A program made the translations under genes and the position numbers. DNA of 64,000 nucleotides from Lentzea xinjiangensis (GTDB taxonomy: Bacteria; Actinomycetota; Actinomycetes; Mycobacteriales; Pseudonocardiaceae): the NCBI RefSeq assembly GCF_900110955.1, contig NZ_FOFR01000016.1, forward strand, positions 62,001-126,000. The letters are read 5' to 3'. Positions within the stretch are counted from its first letter, which is position 1. The number at the start of each line of letters is the position of its first letter. The notes beneath the pieces are model-generated. The model was given only the letters and a program-made list of their open reading frames with translations, was not told the origin of the DNA and ran no database searches. Positions 1 through 11,951 of this stretch are shown here, one piece after another.

Positions 1-1280
1 GAGATCTCCTCGGAGCGGACGCCGGTCCACCGCTCCAGGAACTGCGTCATCGACGTGTGGTCGAACACCTGCGAGCACACGTAACCGCCGACGGACCACG
101 GTGAGACGACGGTCATCGGCACGCGCGTACCCAGTCCCAACGGCCGATCGCCCACGTACTCGTCCGTCGCGGACAACGGCGGGCGCGGCGGCGGCACGTG
201 GTCGTAGAAGCCGTCGTTCTCGTCGTAGGTGATGAACAGGACCGTCGACTCCCACACCTCCTGGTTGGAGGCCAGCGCGTCCAGCACCTGGTAGGTGATC
301 GAGGCGGACGCGGCGGGCGACGACGCGCCGGGGTGCTCGGAGTCGACGGACGAGGGCACCAGGTACGACACGGCGGGCAGGCGGCCGCTCTCGACGTCGG
401 CCCGGAACGCCTCGCCGAGCCCTCCGGGCCGCACGCGGCGCAGTCCCCTGTCGTACAACGACTTCTCCGCGGGCGACAACCGGGAGAGGTCGAGGGAGCC
501 GATCAGCGCGGGGTCGCCGGTGCCGTAGAGCTTGTCCAGCGACTTGAACCCGGCGGGCAGGACCTTGCGCGCGATCTCCTTGAACCGTACGAAGAACTCC
601 AGGTTGTTATCTTGAAAGTTGTCCCATTCCTGATAGACCTGCCACGACCGCCCGGCCGCTTCGAGGCGCTCGGGGTAGGTCTTCCACGTGTAGCCGGCGT
701 GGTTGTCCTCGTTGTAGGCGGAGTTGCCGGTCGCGCGAGCACCCGTGGGCTCGTAGCCGGTGTACCCGGACACCCAGTAGTTGCGGTTCGGCGACGTGGA
801 GGACGGCACCGAGCAGTGGTAGGCGTCGCACAGCGTGAAGGTGTCCGCCAGCTCGTAGTGGAACGGGAGGTCCTGGCGCGTGTAGAACGCCATCGTGGCC
901 GCGGTCTTGGCGGGGACCCAGTTGTCGTTCCAGCCACCGCGCAGCGCCGCGTGCCCGCCTTCCCAGCTGTGGTCCAGGTCGCCGATGTACTGGATGTCGC
1001 GGCCGGACGCCGCCTCCCGCACCGGGAACGGCAGCACGCCCGACTGGTTGAACACCCCGCGCAACGCATTGCGGTCGGAGAACCCGCGCACACCGCGCAA
1101 TGTCCCGTAGTAGTGGTCGAACGACCGGTTCTCCTGCATCAGCAGCACCACGTGCTTGATCGCGCGCAAGCCTCCCGCACGGGGCTCACGGGCCAATGCG
1201 GCGTACACCGACGGCGGCAGCAACGTGCCCGAAGCAGCGGCGGCGACGGCAGCCATGAACCCACGACGAGAGAGCGACAT
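1..1280 (-). CDS. Phospholipase C / phosphoesterase family protein (3' end outside window)
   Basis: Secreted phosphoesterase of the bacterial phospholipase C / acid phosphatase family (PF04185). Translating back from the ATG at 1280 gives MSLSRRGFMAAVAAAA, a twin-arginine (Tat) leader with the SRRGF motif, then a hydrophobic stretch and an Ala-rich cleavage region. The metal-site motif QENRSFDHYYGT follows near residue 55. Further family landmarks are DLDHSWEGG, CDAYHCS, SPNRNYWVSG and YDENDGFYDHV. About 427 codons are visible and the frame is still open at base 1, so the C-terminal part lies outside. The family cleaves phosphatidylcholine or related phosphodiesters outside the cell; the substrate here cannot be read. 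It stands alone, transcribed away from the decayed regulator at 1.4-1.9 kb. Confidence 0.9.
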   Translation of the reverse strand, partial: MSLSRRGFMAAVAAAASGTLLPPSVYAALAREPRAGGLRAIKHVVLLMQENRSFDHYYGTLRGVRGFSDRNALRGVFNQSGVLPFPVREAASGRDIQYIGDLDHSWEGGHAALRGGWNDNWVPAKTAATMAFYTRQDLPFHYELADTFTLCDAYHCSVPSSTSPNRNYWVSGYTGYEPTGARATGNSAYNEDNHAGYTWKTYPERLEAAGRSWQVYQEWDNFQDNNLEFFVRFKEIARKVLPAGFKSLDKLYGTGDPALIGSLDLSRLSPAEKSLYDRGLRRVRPGGLGEAFRADVESGRLPAVSYLVPSSVDSEHPGASSPAASASITYQVLDALASNQEVWESTVLFITYDENDGFYDHVPPPRPPLSATDEYVGDRPLGLGTRVPMTVVSPWSVGGYVCSQVFDHTSMTQFLERWTGVRSEEI

Positions 1281-1383
1281 GAAACGAGTTTCTAGTCTCG
1301 GCACGTGACGCGGAGCCGTCACCGGCATGAACAACGGTTCTGGATCTCCGGGATCTTGTTCACACTCACGCGAGGCGGTGCCC

Positions 1384-1418
1384 TTGGCCGAACGACGCTG
1401 TGGTCAGCGTTCGGCCAA
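1384..1418. repeat. 11-bp perfect inverted repeat upstream of the phospholipase gene
   Basis: Arms TTGGCCGAACG (1384-1394) and CGTTCGGCCAA (1408-1418) are perfect complements around 13 nt. The element lies about 100 bp upstream of the phospholipase start and at the 3' edge of the LuxR-type remnant. It could be an old terminator of that remnant or an operator for the phospholipase gene; no T-run decides for termination. Confidence 0.55.
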
Positions 1419-1877
1419 CGCCCGGTCGCCACTCTTCTGTCCGTAGGCAAGAACCGGACGAGGGGAACCAATCATGAGACTCCGCATCGCCGCGGCGACC
1501 GTCGGTGGAAGCGAGGTCTTCGGCACCGACGGCGGCCACCTCGCCCGCGGCTCCCCGCCGTGCGAGAGGGATGTTCGGGGGGCTCCCGGTGCCCGGCTCG
1601 GTCGTGCGCCGGCGGCACGCAGGATCGAGGCGGCCAGACCGGCCGCGTCCTCGTGGCCGGGGCCGCAGGTGACCCAGGCGTCGATGCCGCGCGGTTCGAG
1701 GAGGTTCGCGCGGACCGCCTGCGCGAGGGCGGTGGTCTTGCCGAATCCCGCGCCCGCGGTCACCAGCGTGACGGGACGGGTCCAGCGGGTGTCGAGGCGG
1801 CCGACCAGGCGCAGGCGGGGCAGCTCGACGTCCAGCGGTCGTGGCACCGCGTGCAGACCGGTCGTGTCGTCCCCCAC
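1404..1877 (-). pseudogene. Remnant of a LuxR/MalT-type (LAL) ATPase regulator
   Basis: On the minus strand from a GTG at 1877, about 92 codons read like the N-terminus of a large LuxR-family ATPase regulator: PRLRLVGRLD, then VTLVTAGAGFGKTTALAQ with an intact Walker A (GAGFGKTT), then AWVTCGPGHED and LAASILRAAGAR. After about position 1602 similarity to the family is lost and the frame stops at 1404. The family is normally around 900 residues with a C-terminal LuxR helix-turn-helix, so only a tenth remains. On the plus strand, ATG 1474 follows GAGGGGAACCAATC and starts MRLRIAAATVG, which looks like the start of a signal peptide running into the remnant. The region is probably a deletion junction between two broken genes. 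Confidence 0.6.
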
Positions 1878-1946
1878 GCAGGGCGGAGGCGGCTGGCGCC
1901 GGAAATACGCGCCATCACGCTCACGTGAGGCATTCCGAGAAGCGGA

Positions 1947-1979
1947 ACGGCCCGCCTCCCTCGGGGGGAAGCGGGCCGT
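1947..1979 (-). terminator. Terminator hairpin of metK
   Basis: Perfect 9-bp stem ACGGCCCGC (1947-1955) / GCGGGCCGT (1971-1979) with a 15-nt loop, 13 bases beyond the metK stop codon. GC-rich hairpins without a long U-run are usual in actinomycetes. Confidence 0.75.
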
Positions 1980-1992
1980 CCGGACGGGCTGA

Positions 1993-3195
1993 TCAGGCGC
2001 CGGCGGCGCTGCGCAGGGCGTCGGCGCGGTCGGTCGACTCCCAGGGCAGATCGACGTCGGTGCGGCCGAAGTGGCCGTACGCGGCGGTCGGGGCGTAGAT
2101 CGGGCGAAGCAGGTCGAGGTCGCGGATGATCGCGGCGGGCCGGAGGTCGAAGACCTCGGTGATGGCCTGCTGGATCTTCTGCGGGTCGACGGTCTCGGTG
2201 CCGAACGTCTCGACGAACAGGCCGACCGGGGCGGCCTTGCCGATCGCGTACGCGACCTGGACCTCGACACGGCTGGCGAGGCCCGCCGCGACGGTGTTCT
2301 TGGCGACCCAGCGCATCGCGTACGCCGCCGAACGGTCGACCTTCGACGGGTCCTTGCCGGAGAACGCGCCACCACCGTGCCGGGCCATGCCGCCGTAGGT
2401 GTCGACGATGATCTTCCGGCCGGTCAGGCCCGCGTCACCCATCGGGCCACCGATCACGAACCGGCCCGTCGGGTTCGTCAGCAGCCGCACGTCCGAGGTG
2501 TCGAGGTTCAGCGCGTCGATCTCGGGCTGGACGACGTGCCGGCGGATGTCGACGCCGAGCATCTTCTCCAGGTCGATGCCGTCGGCGTGCTGCGTGGAGA
2601 CGACGATGGTGTCCAGGCGCACCGGCTGGTCACCGGCGTACTCGATGGTGACCTGGGTCTTGCCGTCCGGGCGCAGGTACGGGAGGACGCCGTCCTTGCG
2701 GACCGCGGCCAGGCGGCGCGACAGGCGGTGGGCCAGCGCGATCGGCAGCGGCATGAGCTCGGGCGTGTCGGTGCACGCGTAGCCGAACATCAGGCCCTGG
2801 TCGCCGGCGCCCTGCTTGTCGATCTCGTCGGCGGCACCCTCGACCCGCTCCTCCAGGGCGGTGTCGACGCCCTGCGCGATGTCCGGGGACTGCGCGCCGA
2901 TCGCCACGTTCACGCCGCAGGAGTTGCCGTCGAAGCCCTTCTGCGACGCGTCGTACCCGATCTCCAGGATCTTCTCGCGGACGATCGTGGGGATGTCCGC
3001 GTACGCCTCCGTGGTGACCTCACCCGCGACGTGGACCTGGCCGGTCGTGATCAGCGTCTCCACCGCGACGCGGGAACGCGGGTCCTTGGCCAGCAACGCG
3101 TCCAGGATCGAGTCGCTGATCGCGTCGCAGATCTTGTCGGGGTGTCCCTCGGTCACCGACTCACTGGTGAACAGCCTGCTGCTGTGCTGGCTCAC
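1993..3195 (-). CDS. metK: S-adenosylmethionine synthetase
   Basis: Makes S-adenosylmethionine from methionine and ATP in the cytoplasm, with cleavage of tripolyphosphate. About 400 residues, the usual length. Family motifs are [14 protein letters not shown] near residue 11, [12 protein letters not shown] in the middle, and [17 protein letters not shown], the phosphate-binding loop, near residue 280. Two in-frame GTG codons lie at 3201 and 3195. The second is preferred because AAGGAG sits 5 nt before it, whereas it overlaps the first. It lies 56 bases downstream of coaBC on the same strand, and a hairpin follows the stop. No SAM riboswitch was recognised in that short gap. Confidence 0.97.
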   Translation of the reverse strand: MSQHSSRLFTSESVTEGHPDKICDAISDSILDALLAKDPRSRVAVETLITTGQVHVAGEVTTEAYADIPTIVREKILEIGYDASQKGFDGNSCGVNVAIGAQSPDIAQGVDTALEERVEGAADEIDKQGAGDQGLMFGYACTDTPELMPLPIALAHRLSRRLAAVRKDGVLPYLRPDGKTQVTIEYAGDQPVRLDTIVVSTQHADGIDLEKMLGVDIRRHVVQPEIDALNLDTSDVRLLTNPTGRFVIGGPMGDAGLTGRKIIVDTYGGMARHGGGAFSGKDPSKVDRSAAYAMRWVAKNTVAAGLASRVEVQVAYAIGKAAPVGLFVETFGTETVDPQKIQQAITEVFDLRPAAIIRDLDLLRPIYAPTAAYGHFGRTDVDLPWESTDRADALRSAAGA

Positions 3196-3251
3196 GGACA
3201 CTCCTTCTTGACGGGTCGGTCCTTTTTAGCAGGTCGAACTGGAGGAAAAGT

Positions 3252-4505
3252 CTACTGAGGCTGGAACAAGCGAGCGGTAACTGCGTCCCACACCACGGAC
3301 GCCACTTGCGCCTTCGGCCCGTGCGGTATAGGCGTCTCGGCGCCCTCGGCCGACAGCAGCCAACCCGCGTTGTCCTCCTGCTCGAACGCGAGGCCGGCGC
3401 CGACCGCGTTCACCACCAGCAGGTCGCAGCCCTTGCGCTGGAGCTTGGCCCGGCCGTAGTCGAGGACCGACGTCGTCTCGTCGCCGGTCTCCGCGGCGAA
3501 CCCGACGATCACCTGACCCTCCCGACGTGCGGAAACGAGCTCCACGAGGATGTCGGGGTTCTTCGTCAGCGCGATCGGGTCCGGGTCGGCGTCGGTCTTC
3601 TTGATCTTGTGTCCGGTCAGCGACACCGGCCGGAAGTCGGCCACCGCGGCGGCCATGACGACCACGTCCGCGTCCGCCGCCACCTTGTGCATGGCGTCGC
3701 GCAGCTCCACCGCCGAGCCGACCCGGACCAGGTCGACACCGGCCGGCGTGGCGAGATCCGCGGTGTTGCCGGCGACCAACGTCACCCTCGCGCCGCGCTG
3801 TGCCGCGACCCGCGCGAGCGCGTAGCCCTGCTTCCCGGACGAGCGGTTGCCGATGAACCGCACCGGGTCGAGCGGCTCCCGCGTGCCGCCGGCGGAGATC
3901 GCGACGTGCACGCCCTCCAGGTCCCGCGCCAGGGCGTCACGGCGCGCCAGCAGCAGCCGGGCCAGCTCGACGATCTCGGCGGGGTCGGGCAACCGGCCCT
4001 TGCCGGTGTCCTTGCCGGTCAGCCGGCCGGACGCGGGTTCCGCGACGACGACGCCGCGGCTGCGCAGCAGGCCCACGTTGTGCCGGGTGGCCGGGTGCTC
4101 CCACATCTCGGTGTGCATCGCCGGCACCAGCAGGACCGGGCAGCGCGCGGTCAGCAGGGTGTTCGTCAGCAGGTCGTCGGCGAGACCGTGGGCGGCCTTC
4201 GCGATGAGGTTCGCGGTCGCGGGGGCGACCACCACGAGGTCGGCGTTCTGCCCGAGCTTGACGTGCGGCACCTCGTGCACGTCGTCGAACGGGTCCGCGG
4301 ACACGACCTGGCCCGACAGCGCCTCGAACGTGGCGGCTCCCACGAACTTCAGCGCGCCCTCGGTGGGGATCACCCGCACCGAGTGGCCGGACTCAGTCAG
4401 CCGCCGCAGGACCTCGCAGGCCTTGTACGCGGCGATGCCCCCACCAACACCCAGCACGATCCTGGGCTTGACAGGGGCATCAACGTCAGGTGCAGCGGAA
4501 TTCAA
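3252..4505 (-). CDS. coaBC: Bifunctional phosphopantothenoylcysteine decarboxylase / phosphopantothenate-cysteine ligase
   Basis: Two successive steps of coenzyme A synthesis in one protein of about 417 residues. The N-terminal flavoprotein (CoaC) half shows GVGGGIAAYKACEVLRR at the start, then ADLVVVAPATANLIAK and PAMHTEMWEHPATRHN. The C-terminal ligase (CoaB) half shows ISAGGTREPLDPVRFIGN, RSSGKQGYALA and MAAAVADFRP. The frame is open far upstream, but homology begins at RIVLGVGGG. The closest start is TTG at 4505, five bases after GGGAG; the exact start is less certain than the identity. It sits between rpoZ and metK, the common actinobacterial order, but is separated from rpoZ by about 220 bases with strong hairpins, so it may have its own promoter. 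Confidence 0.93.
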   Translation of the reverse strand: MNSAAPDVDAPVKPRIVLGVGGGIAAYKACEVLRRLTESGHSVRVIPTEGALKFVGAATFEALSGQVVSADPFDDVHEVPHVKLGQNADLVVVAPATANLIAKAAHGLADDLLTNTLLTARCPVLLVPAMHTEMWEHPATRHNVGLLRSRGVVVAEPASGRLTGKDTGKGRLPDPAEIVELARLLLARRDALARDLEGVHVAISAGGTREPLDPVRFIGNRSSGKQGYALARVAAQRGARVTLVAGNTADLATPAGVDLVRVGSAVELRDAMHKVAADADVVVMAAAVADFRPVSLTGHKIKKTDADPDPIALTKNPDILVELVSARREGQVIVGFAAETGDETTSVLDYGRAKLQRKGCDLLVVNAVGAGLAFEQEDNAGWLLSAEGAETPIPHGPKAQVASVVWDAVTARLFQPQ

Positions 4506-4553
4506 CAGCTCTCCCGTGAGGAACGACCGACGAAGGCCACCCCTCTGCGGGAA

Positions 4554-4598
4554 GAGCTCCCGCCGGGCCGGGGGACAGGAGAGCTCCCGCCGGGCCGG
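4554..4598. repeat. 18-bp direct repeat, two copies
   Basis: GAGCTCCCGCCGGGCCGG occurs at 4554-4571 and again at 4581-4598, period 27, in the rpoZ-coaBC spacer. No coding frame explains it. It lies between the paired hairpins (4621-4664) and the coaBC start. Confidence 0.7.
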
Positions 4599-4620
4599 AG
4601 GGGAAGACCCCGCTGGGGGT

Positions 4621-4664
4621 CCGGGGCGACGCCCCGGCTGGGTGTGGGGGCTGCTGCCCCCACA
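4621..4664 (-). terminator. Tandem terminator hairpins after rpoZ
   Basis: Two perfect stems in a row: CCGGGGC/GCCCCGG (4621-4627/4631-4637, 3-nt loop) and TGTGGGGGC/GCCCCCACA (4643-4651/4656-4664, 4-nt loop). They start 65 bases beyond the rpoZ stop and would end the mihF-gmk-rpoZ transcript before coaBC. Confidence 0.7.
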
Positions 4665-4728
4665 GGACGCGGTTCGAAGCGCGACGACCCGCGCGTTCGC
4701 GGGCAGGCCTCGCCCCGCGTCCTCGAAC

Positions 4729-5010
4729 TCAGTTCTCGCCCTCGGTGTGCTCGAGCAGACCCGCGTGGATCTCGCGCAGGGCGATCGAGAGGGGCTTCTC
4801 GCGCGGGCCCGGCTCGACGAGCGGGCCGACGTACTCGAGCAGGCCCTCGCCGAGCTGCGCGTAGTAGTCGTTGATCTGGCGGGCACGCTTCGCTGCGTAG
4901 ATCACCAACGCGTACTTCGAGCTCACCTGCTCAAGCAGGTCGTCGATCGGCGGGTTGGTGATGCCCTCCGGAGAACCGGTCAGCTGACCGAGCTCGGTGT
5001 GGGTGATCAC
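4729..5010 (-). CDS. rpoZ: RNA polymerase omega subunit
   Basis: Small subunit that helps fold and assemble RNA polymerase by binding the beta-prime subunit. The 93-residue product carries the family core [20 protein letters not shown] and [15 protein letters not shown], and ends acidic. A TTG at 5016 is in frame, but the GTG at 5010 is chosen because AGGAG lies 7 nt ahead of it and directly abuts the TTG. Its start codon lies just behind the gmk stop (5013), so translation is probably coupled. The order mihF-gmk-rpoZ is the normal actinobacterial one. Confidence 0.95.
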   Translation of the reverse strand: MITHTELGQLTGSPEGITNPPIDDLLEQVSSKYALVIYAAKRARQINDYYAQLGEGLLEYVGPLVEPGPREKPLSIALREIHAGLLEHTEGEN

Positions 5011-5012
5011 TC

Positions 5013-5609
5013 TCAAACTCCTGAGATTCGTGGTCCGACCATCAAGGATAGCAAGTCGGCCGCGGCCGACTGCACGTCGGCGTTCACGACGACCTCGTCG
5101 AACTCCTTCTCGGCCGCCAGCTCTTCGCGGGCGATCTCCAGCCGGCGTTCGACGACGTCCGGATGTTCGGTGCCCCTGCCGGTCAGCCTGCCCACGAGGT
5201 GCTCCCAGGACGGGGGCATCAGCATGACCAGCTGAGCGTCGGGCATGGCCACCCGGACCTGCCGCGCGCCCTGCAGCTCGATCTCGAGCAGGGCGGGACG
5301 GCCGGAGGCCAGGGCTTCCTCGACGGGCCTGCGAGGGGTTCCGTAGCGGTTCCCGGCGAAGTCGGCGTGTTCGAGGAACTCGCCGGCTTCCACCATCTGC
5401 TGGAACTTCTCGTGGTCGACGAAGTGGTAGTGCACCCCGTCGACCTCGCCCGGCCTCGGCTTCCGCGTGGTCACCGAGACGGAGAAGTACACATCGGGCT
5501 GCTGCCTGCGCAGCTCGGCCAGAACGCTGGACTTGCCAACGCCGGACGGCCCGGACAGGACGGTGAGACGGGGGCGGGCAGAGCCCGCCCCCGTCTCGGT
5601 GTCACTCAC
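5013..5609 (-). CDS. gmk: Guanylate kinase
   Basis: Phosphorylates GMP to GDP with ATP, an essential step in purine nucleotide supply. 198 residues. The P-loop is [11 protein letters not shown] near residue 17. The GMP-binding part follows with [21 protein letters not shown], and then [13 protein letters not shown] and [11 protein letters not shown]. The GTG start at 5609 is the base immediately after the mihF stop codon (TGA 5612-5610), so translation is expected to be coupled. It lies second in the mihF-gmk-rpoZ transcript. Confidence 0.97.
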   Translation of the reverse strand: MSDTETGAGSARPRLTVLSGPSGVGKSSVLAELRRQQPDVYFSVSVTTRKPRPGEVDGVHYHFVDHEKFQQMVEAGEFLEHADFAGNRYGTPRRPVEEALASGRPALLEIELQGARQVRVAMPDAQLVMLMPPSWEHLVGRLTGRGTEHPDVVERRLEIAREELAAEKEFDEVVVNADVQSAAADLLSLMVGPRISGV

Positions 5610-5927
5610 TCACTCTCCGCTGAACTCGGAGAGCAGGGCCTTGCGCTGACGGTCACCGAGACCGCGCAGGCGACGGCTGGGAGCGATCTCGAGGCGCTCC
5701 ATGATCTGCTGCGCGCGCACCTTGCCGACGCCCGGCAGGGCCTCGAGCAGCGCGGACACCTTCATCTTGCCCAGGACCTCGTCGCTCTCGGCGGCCTTGA
5801 GCACGTCCGTCAGGGTCGTGCCGCCGCGCTTGAGGCGCTCCTTGAGCTCAGCCCGAGCGCGACGAGCGGCAGCAGCCTTCTCCAGCGCTGCGGCTCGCTG
5901 CTCCTCGGTAAGCTGGGGAAGAGCCAC
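5610..5927 (-). CDS. mihF: Integration host factor, actinobacterial type
   Basis: Nucleoid-associated DNA-bending protein (mIHF/sIHF family), 105 residues, unrelated in fold to E. coli IHF. The sequence is close to the mycobacterial one throughout: VALPQLTEEQRAAALEKA at the start, a basic middle (RARAELKERLKRGGT), a helix-hairpin-helix-like part (ALLEALPGVGKVRAQQIME), and the ending RRLRGLGDRQRKALL. GTG at 5927 is chosen for this match and for GGAGGA six bases ahead. It is the first gene of the unit with gmk and rpoZ. Confidence 0.96.
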   Translation of the reverse strand: MALPQLTEEQRAAALEKAAAARRARAELKERLKRGGTTLTDVLKAAESDEVLGKMKVSALLEALPGVGKVRAQQIMERLEIAPSRRLRGLGDRQRKALLSEFSGE

Positions 5928-6186
5928 GATTTCCTCCGTGGTGTGGATTCTTTTCGGATCGGTGCCGCGACCGTACCGACCGCAATTGCCTGGGGACAAC
6001 GTGACCCAGTCAAGTAAATCTTCAGCGGCCATGAGTGATGCGGCGGGTGGTAGTAGTACCAACACCCTCCGGCGGCCTGATCACCGCCACCGGCGACTCG
6101 TCGCACACGCCAGGTGTGCTATGAGGCCGGTGACCAGCGGGGCAGCCGGTGGGCTGGACCCTACCAACACATGTTTGCCCTGGTGA
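5928..6186. other. Spacer between mihF and pyrF, no gene seen
   Basis: About 260 bases between the mihF start and the pyrF terminator. It must hold the mihF promoter. No convincing open reading frame, riboswitch or repeat was found. Confidence 0.4.
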
Positions 6187-6216
6187 GCGCGCCACACCCG
6201 AAAAGGCGTGGCGCGC
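6187..6216 (-). terminator. Terminator of the pyr operon
   Basis: Perfect 9-bp stem GCGCGCCAC (6187-6195) / GTGGCGCGC (6208-6216) with a 12-nt loop containing AAAA, seven bases past the pyrF stop. Confidence 0.75.
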
Positions 6217-6222
6217 GGCACC

Positions 6223-7031
6223 TCAGAGGCTCTCCCGGACCCTCCGCACGGCGCTGACCAGCGACGATACGTCGGGGCCATGCTTGAGAACATCTCGTGA
6301 AGAAGTCGGAAAGACGTTGCGCATGTCGGGCCCGAAGAGCCGTTTTAGATCGGCCACCGAGCCTCCCTGAGCACCGAAACCGGGCGCGAGGATCGGTCCG
6401 TTGAACCCCGCGAGGTCCACATCCGTTTCCCCGATCGTGGCACCTACGACGAGACCGACATCGCCGCACGGGGAAATGCCGGAATTCCGAGCCGTGGCGA
6501 AATCGATGATCGTCTGCGCCACGGTTCGCCCGTCTGGAGCAACGGCGCGCTGGACCTCGGCACCCTCCGGGTTCGAGGTGAGCGCGAGCACGAACACGCC
6601 GCGGCCGGTCGCCCGCGCCGCGTCGAGCGCGGGTTGCAGCGACCCGAAGCCGAGGAACGGCGACACCGTGACCGCGTCGCCCGCCAGTGGCGAGCCGTCG
6701 CTCAGGTACGCCTCGGCGTAGGCGGACATGGTCGAGCCGATGTCGCCGCGCTTGGCGTCCACCAGCACGAGCGTGCCGGAGCCGCGCAGGTCCGCGATCA
6801 CGCGTTCCAGCACGGCGACGCCCCGCGACCCGTAGGCCTCGAAGAACGCCGCCTGCGGCTTCACGACCGACACCTCGCCGCCGAACGCCTCCACGGCCGT
6901 CAGGGCGAACCGCTCGAGGCCCTCCACGGTCCGGGAGAGGCCCCAGGCGTCCAGCAGGCTCGGGTGCGGGTCGATCCCGACGCACAGGGGTCCGTGCGCC
7001 GCGACGGCCTTCGCGAGCTTCTCGCCGAACG

Positions 7032-7035
<4 letters not shown>
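6223..7035 (-). CDS. pyrF: Orotidine 5'-phosphate decarboxylase
   Basis: Last step of UMP synthesis: OMP to UMP plus CO2. 270 residues, the longer type found in actinobacteria. The N-terminal motif [16 protein letters not shown] and the catalytic loop [15 protein letters not shown] (Asp-Lys-x-x-Asp) near residue 92 are intact; [12 protein letters not shown] and APGFGAQGG follow. The GTG start overlaps the carB stop by 4 nt (GTGA). It is the distal gene of the pyr operon and is followed by a strong hairpin. Confidence 0.97.
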
Positions 7036-10334
<3,299 letters not shown>

Positions 10335-10335
10335 G

Positions 10336-11448
10336 TCAGCGGCCGCCGTTCATCATGGTCACGAACTCGTCGAACAGGGGCGCGGCGTCGTGCGGGCCGG
10401 CCGCGGCCTCGGGGTGGTACTGCACGGAGAACGCCGGCGCGTCGAGCAGCCGGACGCCCTCGACGGTGCCGTCGTTGGGGCAGTAGTGCGACAGCACGGC
10501 GCGGCCGAACTCGGAGGAGAACTCCTCCCCCGGCGTGCCCTCCAGCGCGAACCCGTGGTTCTGCGAGGTGATGGCGACCTTGCCGGTGGCCACGTCGATC
10601 ACCGGGATGTTGATGCCCCGGTGGCCGTAGCGCATCTTGTACGTGCCGCGGCCGACCGCGCGGCCGAGGATCTGGTTGCCGAAGCAGATGCCGAACAGCG
10701 GCAGCTTCCGGCCCAGTGCCTCCTTCGTCAGCGCGATGGCGTGGTCCTGGGTGGCCGGGTCGCCGGGACCGTTGGACAGGAAGAGACCGTCCGGGCTCGT
10801 GGCGAGGATGTCGTCGAACGTGCTCGTCAACGGCAGCACGTGCACCTCGATGCCGCGCGCCGCCATCATCCGCGGGGTGTTCGACTTGATGCCCAGGTCG
10901 AGCGCGGCGACGGTGAACTTCTTCTCGCCGATGGCCTCGACCACGTACGGCTTGTCGGTGGTCACGTCGACGGCGAGGTTCGCGCCGACCATCTCCGCCG
11001 ACGCCTTGACCTGCTCCAGCATCGACGCGTGGTCGGTGAGCCCGGAGCCGGAGAACACACCGGCCCGCATGGCGCCCCGCTCGCGGATGTGGCGGGTCAG
11101 GGTGCGGGTGTCGAGGCCCGCGATGCCGACGACGCCCTGGCTCGCCAGCTCCTCGTCGAGGCCGCGCTTGGACCGCCAGTTCGACGGCGTGCGCGCGGGG
11201 TCGCGGACCACGTAGCCGGCGACCCAGATCTTCGTGGACTCGTCGTCCTCGTCGTTCCAGCCGGTGTTGCCGATCTGCGGCGCGGTCTGCACCACGATCT
11301 GGCGGTGGTAGGAGGGATCGGTCAGGGTCTCCTGGTAGCCCGTCATGGCCGTGGAGAACACGACCTCGCCGAGCGAGACGCCGGTCGCTCCGTACGCCTC
11401 ACCGCGGAAGACACGTCCGTCTTCCAGCACCAATGCCGCGTTCGTCAC
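10336..11448 (-). CDS. carA: Carbamoyl-phosphate synthase small chain
   Basis: Glutamine amidotransferase subunit that supplies ammonia to CarB. 370 residues. The N-terminal half starts with [17 protein letters not shown]. The class I glutaminase half has the nucleophile elbow [16 protein letters not shown] (Cys), and [15 protein letters not shown] with the catalytic His and Glu. The frame is open well upstream, but homology begins at the GTG 11448, which overlaps the stop of the preceding membrane-protein gene by 4 nt (GTGA). Confidence 0.97.
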   Translation of the reverse strand: MTNAALVLEDGRVFRGEAYGATGVSLGEVVFSTAMTGYQETLTDPSYHRQIVVQTAPQIGNTGWNDEDDESTKIWVAGYVVRDPARTPSNWRSKRGLDEELASQGVVGIAGLDTRTLTRHIRERGAMRAGVFSGSGLTDHASMLEQVKASAEMVGANLAVDVTTDKPYVVEAIGEKKFTVAALDLGIKSNTPRMMAARGIEVHVLPLTSTFDDILATSPDGLFLSNGPGDPATQDHAIALTKEALGRKLPLFGICFGNQILGRAVGRGTYKMRYGHRGINIPVIDVATGKVAITSQNHGFALEGTPGEEFSSEFGRAVLSHYCPNDGTVEGVRLLDAPAFSVQYHPEAAAGPHDAAPLFDEFVTMMNGGR

Positions 11449-11951
11449 GCCTTGTCCTCCGTGTTGATCTGCTTCTGGCCGAGAGCGGCCAGCCATTCGT
11501 CGTACACGTCTTTGTCGTCGCCGCGGAAGCCCGTGTCGAAGAGGTGGCCCTCGTTCTCCCACTGGAGCACCAGCAGGCCCTCCTCGCTGAACATGACCTT
11601 CCCGGCGAGGCCCCGGTCCGTGCGGGCGGCCCGCAGGGACCCGGCGGGGATGAAGATCGGCGTCGCGCCGACGCGGTCGACGGCGACGCCCTCGGGGACC
11701 AGGCTCAGCGTCGCCTCCGCGCGGTGGCCGATGTCGCCGACCTGGACGCGGTCCTGCCAGTTGCCCGCGTTCGTCGTTCCGACGTAGACACCCGTCGTGC
11801 ACAGCGTCGGGGCACCCAGGGTCTCCGGCCGGGCGGGGAACGGGGGCAGGCCGGCCTGCTTGCGCTGACGCCGCTTCCAGCCGTGCCACATGCCGTAGAC
11901 GCAGAGCGCGAAGAACGCCACACACAGCAGGACGAGCAGTACGCGGGTCAT
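11445..11951 (-). CDS. Membrane-anchored protein of the pyr operon (Rv1382-like)
   Basis: 168-residue protein with one N-terminal membrane segment ([19 protein letters not shown]), a basic stretch (KRRQRKQ), and a soluble domain rich in beta strands. Domain fragments are [28 protein letters not shown] and [18 protein letters not shown], resembling a PH-like fold. The function is unknown. Its place between pyrC and carA matches Rv1382 in Mycobacterium tuberculosis, so it is a conserved passenger of the operon. It overlaps pyrC (ATGA) and carA (GTGA) by 4 nt each, which implies coupled translation. Confidence 0.85.
   Translation of the reverse strand: MTRVLLVLLCVAFFALCVYGMWHGWKRRQRKQAGLPPFPARPETLGAPTLCTTGVYVGTTNAGNWQDRVQVGDIGHRAEATLSLVPEGVAVDRVGATPIFIPAGSLRAARTDRGLAGKVMFSEEGLLVLQWENEGHLFDTGFRGDDKDVYDEWLAALGQKQINTEDKA

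Noticed and set aside
3202-3251. SAM riboswitch before metK
   Set aside because: The gap after coaBC is only about 50 bases and lacks the conserved SAM-aptamer blocks.
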